From Hyphomicrobiales bacterium (GTDB lineage Bacteria > Pseudomonadota > Alphaproteobacteria > Rhizobiales > Rhizobiaceae), in NCBI GenBank assembly GCA_900473795.1, contig UCMT01000018.1, forward strand, positions 98,612 to 162,611: DNA of 64,000 nucleotides, read 5' to 3'. This document shows, in pieces, positions 54,226 through 62,447 of the stretch. Position 1 is the first letter of the stretch; the number at the start of each line of letters is the position of its first letter. The notes under the pieces are model-generated. The model was not told where the DNA came from. It ran no database searches and saw only the letters and a list, made by a program, of their open reading frames with translations. The position numbers and the translations under genes are program-made.

Positions 54226-54269
54226 TTCGAACCAAGGACCGGGGCCTTTGCCCCGGTTCTACCGTGTGG

Positions 54270-55019
54270 TCAGTGCTCCGCAGCCTTTTCCCTCTGCCGC
54301 TTGCGGCGCGACAGCATGTTGAGCACTTCGACCAGGGCAGAAAAGGCCATTGCGGCGTAAACATAGCCCTTCGGCACATGGAAGCCGGCGCCTTCGGCGA
54401 TCAGCGTCGTACCGATCATCAGGAGGAAGCCGAGCGCCAGCATGACGATGGTCGGGTTCTTCTCGATGAAGCGGGCAAGCGGGCCGGATGCCACCAGCAT
54501 GACGGTGACGGCGACGACGACGGCGATCACCATGATCGGCAGATGCGGCGTCATGCCGACGGCGGTGATGATGCTGTCGACGGAGAACACCAGGTCGAGC
54601 AGCAGGATCTGGCCGATCGCGGCGGTAAAGCCGGTGGTCGCCGAACTGGCAATGAAATCCTCCTCGTGATCTTGCGGATCGACATTGTGGTGGATTTCCT
54701 TGGTGGCCTTCCAGACGAGGAACAGGCCGCCGGCGATCAGGATCATGTCCTTCCAGGAGAAACCATGACCGAAGGCCTCGAACACCGGCGTCGTCAGCTG
54801 GACGATCCAGGCGATCGTGCCCAGCAGGCCGAGCCGCATGACCAGCGCCAAGCCGATGCCGATGCGACGGGCCTTCTCGCGGTGCTCCGCCGGCAGCTTG
54901 TTGGTCAGGATCGAGATGAAGATGAGGTTGTCGATGCCGAGAACCACCTCCATGACGATCAGGGTGATCAGGGCGATCCAGGCAGTCGGATCTTGCATGA
55001 GGAGCAAAATGTCCTGCAT
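54270..55019 (-). CDS. TerC family integral membrane protein
   Basis: A 249-residue protein with about seven helices. [24 protein letters not shown], with the acidic metal-site Glu and Asp in helix 1, and [17 protein letters not shown], with the second Asp, are the TerC/Alx signature. Members such as Alx and YkoY export manganese or insert metal into exported proteins; tellurite resistance by the family name is not implied. ATG 55019, with GAGGAAGG 11 bases upstream. It has its own strong terminator and a structured leader, so it is a single-gene unit probably under RNA-level control by metal. Confidence 0.92.
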   Translation of the reverse strand: MQDILLLMQDPTAWIALITLIVMEVVLGIDNLIFISILTNKLPAEHREKARRIGIGLALVMRLGLLGTIAWIVQLTTPVFEAFGHGFSWKDMILIAGGLFLVWKATKEIHHNVDPQDHEEDFIASSATTGFTAAIGQILLLDLVFSVDSIITAVGMTPHLPIMVIAVVVAVTVMLVASGPLARFIEKNPTIVMLALGFLLMIGTTLIAEGAGFHVPKGYVYAAMAFSALVEVLNMLSRRKRQREKAAEH

Positions 55020-55115
55020 GGGGGGTGGTTCCTTCCTCGATTCAAAGGCACATAACGGAGCCCGCGCAACCGAGGGGTGGCGCGGGCGAAATGACTTTCC
55101 CTATGTATGCAGAAT
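55020..55115 (-). promoter_or_regulatory. Structured leader of the terC gene, candidate riboswitch
   Basis: On the minus strand an 8-bp perfect stem, GCCCGCGC/GCGCGGGC (55060-55067 with 55080-55087), has a 12-nt loop CACCCCUCGGUU. The loop segment CCUCGG can pair with UCGAGG (six pairs, one G-U), which is the left part of the terC Shine-Dalgarno GAGGAAGG at about 55031-55040. This is a loop-to-ribosome-site pseudoknot. Upstream is GGGAAAGUCAUUUC and downstream GUGCCUUUGAAUCG. TerC genes are often preceded by metal-sensing RNAs (yybP-ykoY) or by a separate conserved terC leader motif reported from comparative RNA searches in alphaproteobacteria. I do not see the usual yybP-ykoY boxes, so the second is more likely. 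Confidence 0.55.
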
Positions 55116-55163
55116 CTGCGCCATGACAAGCGCTGCAGGGCATTCCGGCGGCTATCGATACCG

Positions 55164-56003
55164 TTAATTCCTCACCGGAATCCATATTTCCGTGAGCCCC
55201 GTGCCGGTGCGGACGTCGAACCGGCCGTCATAGCGCTCCATCAGATCCGGAAGTCCGGTGTGCTTGTAACCTGAGGCGGGAAGCCATTCGGTAAAGATCG
55301 CATGGCACGTCGCCTGAATGCTGGAGATATGGCCGCGATGGGCAAACACCGCATAGGTCTGGGCGGGAAGCTTCAGGGATTGGAAGCCGGTTGGCAAGCC
55401 ATCGGCAGCGCGCACTTCGACCGCAGTCATATATTGAAAACTGCCGTCCTGGCCGTCCTCCTGCGTGCAGATGCCATAGGCGACATTGCCGATCTGGCCG
55501 GGAATTTCGCCGAAATACGTGTTGAACTGCTGCCATTGCGAGGGAATCCCGGCATTGCCGCCATAGCTGTAGGTCCGCTGCAGACCCGCCATCAGCATGG
55601 CGGGTGTGGTTTCGAAACGGGGTTCTTCCAGTTTGGGGAGGGGCGTGGTGTCCATGCGGATAGGCTCCATGAGATCGAGATCGCCGAGGTGCCCCCGGTT
55701 GCGGACCTCTTCCGGCGTCACGCCGAAATGATCGCGGAAGGCACGGGTGAAGGCTTCATGCGAGTTGTAGCCCGCATCAAGGGCAACTGCGAGAATGTTG
55801 GGTGCGCCGCCGGCAAGCGACACGGCCGCCGCGCTCAGGCGCCGGGCCCGGATATATTCACTGATCGACCGGCCTGTCGTCAGGCCAAAGACGCGCGAGA
55901 GATGGTAGCGGGAAAGCCCCGCCGTCTCGGCGATGTCTTCGAGTGAAATATCGCTGGCGAAGTGGCTTTCGATGAACCAGACCGCCTTGCCGATAGCATT
56001 CAT
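55164..56003 (-). CDS. AraC-family regulator with GyrI-like effector domain
   Basis: 279 residues. Two N-terminal helix-turn-helix units (ISLEDIAETAGLSRYHLSRVF and VALDAGYNSHEAFTRAFRDHFG) form the AraC DNA-binding domain over about 1-110. Residues about 125-279 are a GyrI-like/SOUL-type ligand pocket (ETTPAMLMAGLQRTY, YAVFAHRGHISSIQ), as in Rob/SoxS-type and BmrR-like sensors of hydrophobic compounds. Such proteins commonly control efflux or small-molecule metabolism. ATG 56003. It is tail-to-head with a 113-bp gap from the TetR gene (same strand), so co-transcription with the TetR gene is possible but not shown. Confidence 0.9.
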   Translation of the reverse strand: MNAIGKAVWFIESHFASDISLEDIAETAGLSRYHLSRVFGLTTGRSISEYIRARRLSAAAVSLAGGAPNILAVALDAGYNSHEAFTRAFRDHFGVTPEEVRNRGHLGDLDLMEPIRMDTTPLPKLEEPRFETTPAMLMAGLQRTYSYGGNAGIPSQWQQFNTYFGEIPGQIGNVAYGICTQEDGQDGSFQYMTAVEVRAADGLPTGFQSLKLPAQTYAVFAHRGHISSIQATCHAIFTEWLPASGYKHTGLPDLMERYDGRFDVRTGTGLTEIWIPVRN

Positions 56004-56116
56004 TTCGCCTCCCGCAGCAAACCGGATGCCGTTTTAGCGCCTGTTGACGATCCGCGTTTGATCGTGGTTGCTGAATAGGGAGAAAACTGGCGCGGGCAGG
56101 CGACAAGGCAAGGCGG

Positions 56117-56836
56117 TCAGCGATTTTCCGCCTTGGTGCCATAGCCCGCCTGGAACAGCCTGATGGCCGAGGACACGGCTTTTTCGATATAGCCTCGTTC
56201 GGGCGCTTCGGTCATTTCGCTGAACAGCCGGCGCTTCAACATGCCGGCCAGGCAGAGTTCGATGAATTGCCGGGCGGCCAGGTCGGTATCCTCGATGTCG
56301 AGCGCGCCGGCGGCGACCTGCCTGTCGAGATAGGCCTGAAGGACGGTGAAGCCGCTTTCCGGCGTCGCCGCGAAAAAGCGCTTGGCCAGCTGTGGCATGC
56401 GGTCGCTGACGCCCACCACCATGCGCATGGCGCGGATGGTGGGGTCGGCGGTGATATGCGTGGTCAGCGTCACGCCGAAGTCGAAAAGTGCCTCGTCGAT
56501 CGCCTCGTGATCGTCGAGCGCATGCTTGACGGTCTGAACGACGCGATTGCGCTCGCGCTCGATCATCGCCGCAAACAGCTCTTCCTTGTTTTCGAAATAG
56601 ACGTAGATGGTGCCCTTCGACACGCCGGCTTCCCGCGTGATGTCGTTCATGCTGGCGGCGTCGAAGCCCACGCTCATGAACACGCGCTTGGCGCCATCGA
56701 TGATCTGGCCGCGTTTGGCCGGATCCTCGCCGGCGGCGCGGCGGCCGGGAAGAGCGCATATGTCGCCCTGACAGTTCTCACTACCCGGCGTCTTCGTCAC
56801 ATTCGGTTCTGCCAATTTTTCGTCTTGTCCGGACAT
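56117..56836 (-). CDS. TetR-family repressor of the EmrAB-type pump
   Basis: 239 residues, of which the first ~43 are a polar extension not needed for the fold. The HTH is GFDAASMNDITREAGVSKGTIYVYFENKEELF (given here as two parts: start at GFDAASMNDI, recognition helix VSKGTIYVYF). The remainder is an all-helical ligand domain resembling the TetR_C group with RAMRMVVGVSDRMPQLAKRF. The start ATG 56836 is opposite the emrA gene, with a 131-bp divergent spacer that contains two palindromes. It is very likely the repressor of emrAB and of itself, released by a pump substrate. Confidence 0.9.
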   Translation of the reverse strand: MSGQDEKLAEPNVTKTPGSENCQGDICALPGRRAAGEDPAKRGQIIDGAKRVFMSVGFDAASMNDITREAGVSKGTIYVYFENKEELFAAMIERERNRVVQTVKHALDDHEAIDEALFDFGVTLTTHITADPTIRAMRMVVGVSDRMPQLAKRFFAATPESGFTVLQAYLDRQVAAGALDIEDTDLAARQFIELCLAGMLKRRLFSEMTEAPERGYIEKAVSSAIRLFQAGYGTKAENR

Positions 56837-56858
56837 TCTTGTCTCGTTGTTAACTTTT

Positions 56859-56937
56859 TCGAACCGATCGGTTCGATTTCCCCTTGATATGCGATCGATT
56901 TGGCATTATGTCAATCGAACTGAACGGTTCGGTTCGA
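56859..56937. promoter_or_regulatory. Two palindromic TetR operators in the divergent spacer
   Basis: Site 1 (56859-56876) is the perfect 18-bp palindrome TCGAACCGATCGGTTCGA. Site 2 (56915-56937) has the same ends, TCGAAC and GGTTCGA, around TGAACGGTTC; it is symmetric about base 56926 apart from one mismatch pair. Both contain GAACCG/CGGTTC-type half-sites, lie between the TetR gene and emrA, and are 56 bp apart start to start. They fit cooperative TetR-family control of both promoters. Confidence 0.85.
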
Positions 56938-56967
56938 ATTCTCCCACATAAGGGTTGGTGACGCAAT

Positions 56968-58194
56968 ATGTCAGTTTCAAGCAAGACCGGTGCTGCGCAT
57001 GTTCGCCCCGTCGGCGACGATTTCGAAGCTCCGAACGAACACATCGTGGCACCGGCAGCCAAGAGCGTAACCGAGCCGGCCACCGAAGCACAAGCGGCAC
57101 CGCAGGTTGTCGTGGCTGAGGAAAAGCCGGCGCCGAAGCGCCGCAAGCTTCTGCTGCCCATGATCGCCATCGCCGCGCTCGCTGCCGGCGGCTGGTACGG
57201 CTACGACTGGTGGACCAATGGCCGCTTCATGATCTCGACCGACGATGCCTATATCGAGGGCGACATCGCGTCGATCTCGCCGAAGGTTTCCGGTTATGTC
57301 GAGAAGGTCAACGTCGTTGCCAACCAGCATGTCAAGGCTGGCGACCCGCTGATCACGCTCGACAAGGAAGATTACCGTATCGCAGCCGACCAGGCCAAGG
57401 CGCAGATCGATACCGAAAAGCTGTCGCTGCAGCGCTTCGATGCGCAGATCGCCGGCGCCAACGCCAGCCTGCAGCAGGCGCAAGCCCAGAAAACCGCGCT
57501 TGAGGCGAGCGTCCGGGGCGCCGAAATCACCTTCAAGCGTGCCAGCGACCTCCAGTCAAAGGCAGTCGGTACGGTCGCCGACCTCGACAGCGCGCAGGTT
57601 GCGCTCGACCAGGCGAAGGCCAACCTCGCCGGTGCGGATGCCAATATCGTTGCCGCGAATGCCAACATCGCGGTCCTGACCGCGCAGCGCGCCGAAGCCG
57701 AAAGCACCATCCGCTCGCTCGAACTCGCCCGCGACAAGGCCGAGCGCGACCTGGGCTTCACGGTCCTGAAAGCGCCCTATGACGGTATCGTCGGCAATCT
57801 CGCCGTTCAGGACGGAGACCTGGTGTCCGCCGGCCAGCGCCTGGCTGCCCTTGTTCCGGTCGATCAGCTCTATATCGACGCCAATTTCAAGGAAACGCAG
57901 ATCGCCCACATGGTGCCGGGCTCGAAGGTCAGCATCCATGTGGATGCCTTCGACGAGGAGCCGATCGTCGGCACCGTGCAGTCGATCTCGCCGGCGTCCG
58001 GCTCGGTCTTCTCGCTGCTGCCGGCTGAAAATGCCACCGGCAACTTCACCAAGGTGATCCAGCGCGTGCCGGTCCGCATCGTCTTCCCGAAGGAGGTGCT
58101 GGACAGCGGGCGGTTGCGCGCCGGCCTCAGTGTCGTCGTCGATGTCGATACCCGCACGGCGCCGCAGCAGCAGGATGTCGCCGCGGTCAAGTGA
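56968..58194 (+). CDS. emrA: EmrA/HlyD-family periplasmic adaptor of multidrug efflux
   Basis: Membrane-fusion protein of 408 residues. A long polar N-terminus (about 1-55) precedes the single helix (KLLLPMIAIAALAAGGWYGYDWW, about 60-82), then the lipoyl half-motif (STDDAYIEGDIASISPKVSGYV), a coiled-coil hairpin of about 125-260 rich in Ala/Gln, the second lipoyl half (GFTVLKAPYDGIVGNLAVQDGDLV) and a beta-barrel ending ARPQQQ-like tail (GLSVVVDVDTRT). ATG 56968 sits at the end of the promoter spacer. It works with EmrB downstream. A RIME-like repeat and about 160 bp separate the two. Confidence 0.92.
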   Translation: MSVSSKTGAAHVRPVGDDFEAPNEHIVAPAAKSVTEPATEAQAAPQVVVAEEKPAPKRRKLLLPMIAIAALAAGGWYGYDWWTNGRFMISTDDAYIEGDIASISPKVSGYVEKVNVVANQHVKAGDPLITLDKEDYRIAADQAKAQIDTEKLSLQRFDAQIAGANASLQQAQAQKTALEASVRGAEITFKRASDLQSKAVGTVADLDSAQVALDQAKANLAGADANIVAANANIAVLTAQRAEAESTIRSLELARDKAERDLGFTVLKAPYDGIVGNLAVQDGDLVSAGQRLAALVPVDQLYIDANFKETQIAHMVPGSKVSIHVDAFDEEPIVGTVQSISPASGSVFSLLPAENATGNFTKVIQRVPVRIVFPKEVLDSGRLRAGLSVVVDVDTRTAPQQQDVAAVK

Positions 58195-58230
58195 CCCGAT
58201 GCCCGTTGATGGCCTTATTCGTTCGACCAA

Positions 58231-58348
58231 GCCCCTCACCCTAGCCCTCTCCCCGCAAGCAGGGAGAGGGGACTAGCTCGGAATTCGCGGCTTGGTCCTT
58301 CTCCCGGTAAAAACGGGGAGAAGGTGCCCGAAGGGCGGATGAGGGGCG
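58231..58348. repeat. RIME-like mosaic repeat between emrA and emrB
   Basis: Left module GCCCCTCACCCTAGCCCTCT then CCCCGCAAGCAGGGAGAGGGG; right module CTTCTCCCGGTAAAAACGGGG then AGAAGGTGCCCGAAGGGCGG and GAGGGGC. The outer ends GCCCCTCA and TGAGGGGC are complementary, so the whole 118 bp can fold as one long imperfect hairpin. It overlaps the emrB leader, 8 bp before its first ATG. Confidence 0.87.
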
Positions 58349-58355
58349 TCTCGCG

Positions 58356-60053
58356 ATGAACCAGTCGTCCGGAAGCCGGATGAAAGCTACGCATTTTACG
58401 TTCATGACCAAGATGGCCGCACCGTTCGTCGGAACGGGAGCCGCGCCGGGAGCAAAGCCGATGGCTGCCACTGCCACTGCGGGCACGATCCCGCTTCCTG
58501 CCGCCGGTGCGGCCGAGCGGATGGATCCGAAGCGCCTGATCGCCTTCTTCGCGATGGTCTTCGGCATGTTCATGTCGATCCTCGACATCCAGATCGTCTC
58601 GGCCTCGCTTGCGGAAATCCAGGCGGGCCTCAGCGCCGGCTCCGACGAGGTCGCCTGGGTGCAGACGGCCTATCTGATCGCCGAAGTGATCATGATCCCG
58701 CTATCGGGCACGCTGGCGCGCATCGTTTCGACGCGCATCCTCTTTTCGGTTTCGGCCGCCGGCTTCACCATCGCCAGCGCGCTCGCGGCAACCGCCACCA
58801 ATATCGACCAGATGATCGTCTATCGCGCACTGCAGGGCTTCATCGGCGGCGGCATGATCCCGTCGGTGTTCGCGGCCGCCTTCACGATCTTCCCGCCTTC
58901 CAAGCGCAGCATCGTCTCGCCGATCATCGGTCTCGTCGCGACGCTCGCCCCGACCATCGGCCCGACCGTCGGCGGCTATCTCAGCCATGCCTTCTCCTGG
59001 CACTGGCTGTTCCTCGTCAACATCATCCCCGGCATTCTGGTGACGATCATCACCTGGAACTTCATCGACTTCGACAAGCCCGAACTTGGCCTGATGAAGA
59101 AGTTCGACTGGTGGGGCCTGCTCTCCATGGCCGTCTTTCTCGGCTCGCTCGAATACGTGCTCGAGGAAGGCAACGCCAACGACTGGTTCAGCGACGAGTA
59201 TATCTTCCTGGGCGCCATCGCCTCCGCGATCGGCGCGCTGGTCTTCTTTTACCGCGCCTTCAAGGTCGAGTTCCCGATCGTCGATCTCAGAGCCTTCGCC
59301 AACCGCAACTTCGCCTTTGGCTCGCTGTTCTCTTTCATCATGGGCATCGGTCTTTACGGCCTGACCTATCTCTACCCGCTCTATCTCGGCCGAATCCGCG
59401 GCTACGATTCGCTGATGATCGGCGAAACCATGTTCGTTTCCGGCCTTGCGATGTTCTGCACGGCGCCGGTGGCCGGCAAGTTGTCGACGAAGCTCGATCC
59501 GCGCGTGATGATGGCGATTGGTTTTGCCAGCTTCGCCTCCGGTACCTGGATGATGAGCCATCTGACGGCAGACTGGGATTTCTATGAATTGCTGGTGCCG
59601 CAGATCCTGCGCGGCTGCGGTCTGATGCTCTGCATGGTGCCGATCAACAACGTCGCGCTCGGCACGCTGTCTCCGGAACGCGTTCGCGGCGCCTCCGGCC
59701 TGTTCAACCTGACCCGCAACCTCGGCGGCGCCGTCGGCCTCGCCGCGATCAACACTATCCTGACGCAGCGCCAGGAAGAGCACTATGCCCGCCTGCAGGA
59801 ACATGTTCAGTGGGGCAACCCGGAAGCCATCGACCAGCTCAACAACATGATCGCGAAATACAATTCGCACGGCCTCGACGGTGCAACGATCGCCATCCAG
59901 AAACTTTCCGGCATGGTGCAGCAGCAGGCGACGATCCTGTCCTTCATCGATGTCTTCCTGATCCTGACCTGTCTGTTCGGAGCCTTGGTCATCGGCGCGT
60001 TCCTGATCAAGAAGCCGCAGGCTGCGCCGGGCGGCGGCGGGGGTGGGCATTGA
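58356..60053 (+). CDS. emrB: EmrB-type DHA2-family MFS drug exporter
   Basis: Proton-coupled multidrug exporter with 14 helices, up to 565 residues. The core starts at about residue 50 (LIAFFAMVFGMFMSILDIQIVS); family signatures are ALQGFIGGGMIPSVFAA in the region of motif C and LVATLAPTIGPTVGGYLSHAFSWHWLFLVN, in two pieces, around helix 5. The start is uncertain: ATG 58356 sits just after the repeat, 58380, 58404 and 58461 are alternatives, and none has a strong ribosome site; the true N-terminus may be shorter by up to 45 residues. It pairs with EmrA under the TetR regulator. Substrates are unknown. The C-terminus is glycine-rich (PGGGGGGH). Confidence 0.92.
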   Translation: MNQSSGSRMKATHFTFMTKMAAPFVGTGAAPGAKPMAATATAGTIPLPAAGAAERMDPKRLIAFFAMVFGMFMSILDIQIVSASLAEIQAGLSAGSDEVAWVQTAYLIAEVIMIPLSGTLARIVSTRILFSVSAAGFTIASALAATATNIDQMIVYRALQGFIGGGMIPSVFAAAFTIFPPSKRSIVSPIIGLVATLAPTIGPTVGGYLSHAFSWHWLFLVNIIPGILVTIITWNFIDFDKPELGLMKKFDWWGLLSMAVFLGSLEYVLEEGNANDWFSDEYIFLGAIASAIGALVFFYRAFKVEFPIVDLRAFANRNFAFGSLFSFIMGIGLYGLTYLYPLYLGRIRGYDSLMIGETMFVSGLAMFCTAPVAGKLSTKLDPRVMMAIGFASFASGTWMMSHLTADWDFYELLVPQILRGCGLMLCMVPINNVALGTLSPERVRGASGLFNLTRNLGGAVGLAAINTILTQRQEEHYARLQEHVQWGNPEAIDQLNNMIAKYNSHGLDGATIAIQKLSGMVQQQATILSFIDVFLILTCLFGALVIGAFLIKKPQAAPGGGGGGH

Positions 60054-60104
60054 CGACGGTCGCAGCCGTGAACCCTCATCTGTACGCCCTTTGAATCATC
60101 GGTC

Positions 60105-60138
60105 AGAATGCCCTGAAGACAATCCTTCGGGGCATTCT
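60105..60138 (+). promoter_or_regulatory. Long hairpin abutting the metallophosphoesterase start
   Basis: AGAATGCCC (60105-60113) pairs with GGGCATTCT (60130-60138), and TGAAG/CTTCG inside extends it to about 14 bp with one T-G pair. It may end the emrB transcript, but it has no T tract and it touches the next start (ATG 60141), leaving no room for a ribosome site. Confidence 0.6.
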
Positions 60139-60140
60139 GT

Positions 60141-61262
60141 ATGAACAGCGACGTTTTTTCTCCGCTCTCCCGGCGCGCGCTTCTCGTCAATCTTGCCGGC
60201 CTCGGCATCCTGTCTGCCGTCGGCCCCGCCCTGTCGGCGGCGAAAGAGCGCTGGCCGCCGATCGATGCGACATTCATCTTCACCGCCGATGTCCATACCT
60301 GCCTCGTCTCCGGCAACAAGCTCAGTCCGAATTGCGCGCAGGAGGGTAAGACGGATGCCAATCTTCTGCGGCACGTCGCCGCGCTCAACCGTATCGCGGA
60401 CTATCGCTGGCCGACGGAAATCGGCGGCGTTGCCACGGGGCTTGCCGGCGCGGGCGAGAAGATCGCCGTGCCGCTCGGCATCGTCATCGGCGGCGACATG
60501 ACGGATGATGGCGGCGGACAGGTGAAGGTGCCCGGCGAGGGCCACCAGCTCTTGCAGTTTTCCAGCCGCTATCAGCAGGGCACAGGCCCGGACCGCGTGC
60601 GCTATCCGGTCTATAACGGCCTCGGCAATCACGATCTCGACCAGGACGGCGCACCGCCGCATGTCGACTGGTACCGGCGCGAACTGCGCGACTATGTCGA
60701 GCTCAATCATCGCCAGACTGTGTTCTACAAGCCGCCGGTGCCGGTCGCCAACTACGACATCGATTCCGACAACTACTCCTGGGACTGGGGTGGCCTGCAT
60801 CTGGTGCAACTGCAGCGCTTCGGCGGTGACACCAGCAAGGGCGCCATCAGCGGCCTGGCCTGGCTGAAGCAGGATCTTGCCAGTTCCGCGGCCGATGGCC
60901 GGCCGGTGGTGCTGTTCCAGCACTATGGCTGGGATCGGTTTTCACTGGAAAAATGGGATTCGGCGAAAATGAGCTTTGACGACGAAGGGGCGGGCCATCC
61001 CCATTGGTGGAGCGATGATGACCGCGCAGCCTTGCTCGCCGTGCTGAGCGGTTACAATGTCGTTGGTCTGTTTCACGGGCATGAGCACGAAACACCGATG
61101 ATCTACAGGCAGGCCGGGCTCGATCTGTTCAAGCCGGTTGCGACATTCATGGGCGGATTTGCGCTCGTCCATATCACAAATCACTATATGGATGTGGTGC
61201 TCGCACAGGCAGGAAACGGCGGCGTCGTCTTCACCAACGCCTTCAGCAAACGGCTTGCGTAG
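60141..61262 (+). CDS. Secreted metallophosphoesterase (calcineurin-like), Tat-type signal
   Basis: 373 residues. The signal region reads LSRRALLVNLAGLGILSAVG and ends near ALSAA-KE; the paired arginines before a long hydrophobic core suit Tat export. The dinuclear metal site of calcineurin-like phosphoesterases is present: ADVHT (Asp-x-His), GGDMTDDGG (Asp), NGLGNHDLD (Asn-His), LFQHYGW (His) and FHGHEHE (His-x-His). It would act in the periplasm on phosphoesters, but the substrate is unknown. The start ATG 60141 is the only one with the intact twin-arginine region; no ribosome site is visible because a hairpin occupies the leader. It is a single gene, 101 bp before the LacI regulator. Confidence 0.87.
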   Translation: MNSDVFSPLSRRALLVNLAGLGILSAVGPALSAAKERWPPIDATFIFTADVHTCLVSGNKLSPNCAQEGKTDANLLRHVAALNRIADYRWPTEIGGVATGLAGAGEKIAVPLGIVIGGDMTDDGGGQVKVPGEGHQLLQFSSRYQQGTGPDRVRYPVYNGLGNHDLDQDGAPPHVDWYRRELRDYVELNHRQTVFYKPPVPVANYDIDSDNYSWDWGGLHLVQLQRFGGDTSKGAISGLAWLKQDLASSAADGRPVVLFQHYGWDRFSLEKWDSAKMSFDDEGAGHPHWWSDDDRAALLAVLSGYNVVGLFHGHEHETPMIYRQAGLDLFKPVATFMGGFALVHITNHYMDVVLAQAGNGGVVFTNAFSKRLA

Positions 61263-61363
61263 TGCAACGCGGCATGCCAAATCAAACCGCTTTCAAATGT
61301 GGCAGGATAATTTTCTGATTTACGTACCTCAGATTTTATATTAAGGGTTCTCGCGGAGGAAAC

Positions 61364-62437
61364 ATGCGCCCGACAGTTCACGATATTGCCGCTGCGGCGG
61401 GGGTCAGCCTTGCGACCGTAGACAGGGTTTTGAACCAGCGCGCAGGTGTCCGCAAGGTGACGCGCGACCGGGTCGAGCAGGCGATCGAGAAGATCGGCTA
61501 CGTCCGCGACATGGCGGCGGCGAATCTCGCCAAAAGCCGTATCTACCCCTTCGTCTTCATTCTGCCCTCCGGCGATAATTCCTTCATGCGCGGTCTTGAA
61601 GCGGAAGTGCATGCGGCGATGCTCCGCGCACCGCTGGAGCGGATGGTGATTTCCACCGTGAAGGTTCCGGCCTTCAACGCCGAAGCCCTGGTTGCGGCGC
61701 TCGACGAAGTCCGCGCGACGGCACCGGCCGGCGTCGCGGTGGTGGCGGTTGAATCTCCGGAAGTGATTGCCGCGGTAAACCGCCTGCGAGCCGAGCGCAT
61801 CCCGGTGGTGACGCTGGTTTCCGATCTCGCCGGTTCGGCGCGCGATCATTTCGCCGGCGTGGACAACGTCGCGGCAGGGCGAACGGCGGCAAGCCTGATG
61901 GGCCGTTTCCTCGGTGGCCGACCCGGGCCAATCACCGTGCTTGCCGGTTCGATGCGTGTGCGCGACCATCGCGAACGCCTCGACGGGTTTCGCGCCGTGA
62001 TGGACGAGGACTTTCCCGGCCACACGCTGCTGCCGGTTATCGAAGGACAGGACGATCCTGTTCTGACGGAAAAGCTTGTCGGCGAGGCGCTTGCAGCATC
62101 GCCGGAGACCGTGGGCATTTACAGTTTCGGGGCCGGCAATCGCGGCCTGATCGCCGCCTTGAAACAGCGAAAGAATGCCGCGCCGGTCTGCGTCATCGCT
62201 CATGAACTGACGCGGCACACGCGCGCGGCGCTGAATGAGAGGCTGATCGACGCCGTTCTCAACCAGGACGCCGGCCATGAAGTGCGCAGCGCCGTGCGGG
62301 TGTTGAAGGCCAAGGCCGATGGCGCCGAGGTCATCTGCGCGCAGGAGCGCATCTACATCGACATTTTCCTCAAGGACAATCTGCCCTTCGATGAAGGTGA
62401 CGAAAACCAAAAGCCCCAGCAGGGCAAAGAACTTTAG
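61364..62437 (+). CDS. LacI-family regulator beside xylulokinase
   Basis: 357 residues. The DNA-binding head starts MRPTVHDIAAAAGVSLATVDRVLNQ, slightly unusual in having DRVLN instead of SRALN, as in several sugar-pathway regulators; the hinge follows. The ligand domain (about 63-345) has the periplasmic-binding fold with FAGVDNVAAGRTAASLMGRFLG typical of ribose/xylose-type sensors. ATG 61364 has GGAGG 8 bp upstream and an AT-rich promoter region (TTTTATATTAAGG). It is 10 bp ahead of xylB and therefore in the same transcript, an arrangement suggesting control of xylose or xylulose use. Confidence 0.9.
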   Translation: MRPTVHDIAAAAGVSLATVDRVLNQRAGVRKVTRDRVEQAIEKIGYVRDMAAANLAKSRIYPFVFILPSGDNSFMRGLEAEVHAAMLRAPLERMVISTVKVPAFNAEALVAALDEVRATAPAGVAVVAVESPEVIAAVNRLRAERIPVVTLVSDLAGSARDHFAGVDNVAAGRTAASLMGRFLGGRPGPITVLAGSMRVRDHRERLDGFRAVMDEDFPGHTLLPVIEGQDDPVLTEKLVGEALAASPETVGIYSFGAGNRGLIAALKQRKNAAPVCVIAHELTRHTRAALNERLIDAVLNQDAGHEVRSAVRVLKAKADGAEVICAQERIYIDIFLKDNLPFDEGDENQKPQQGKEL

Positions 62438-62447
62438 GGAGACCTTC

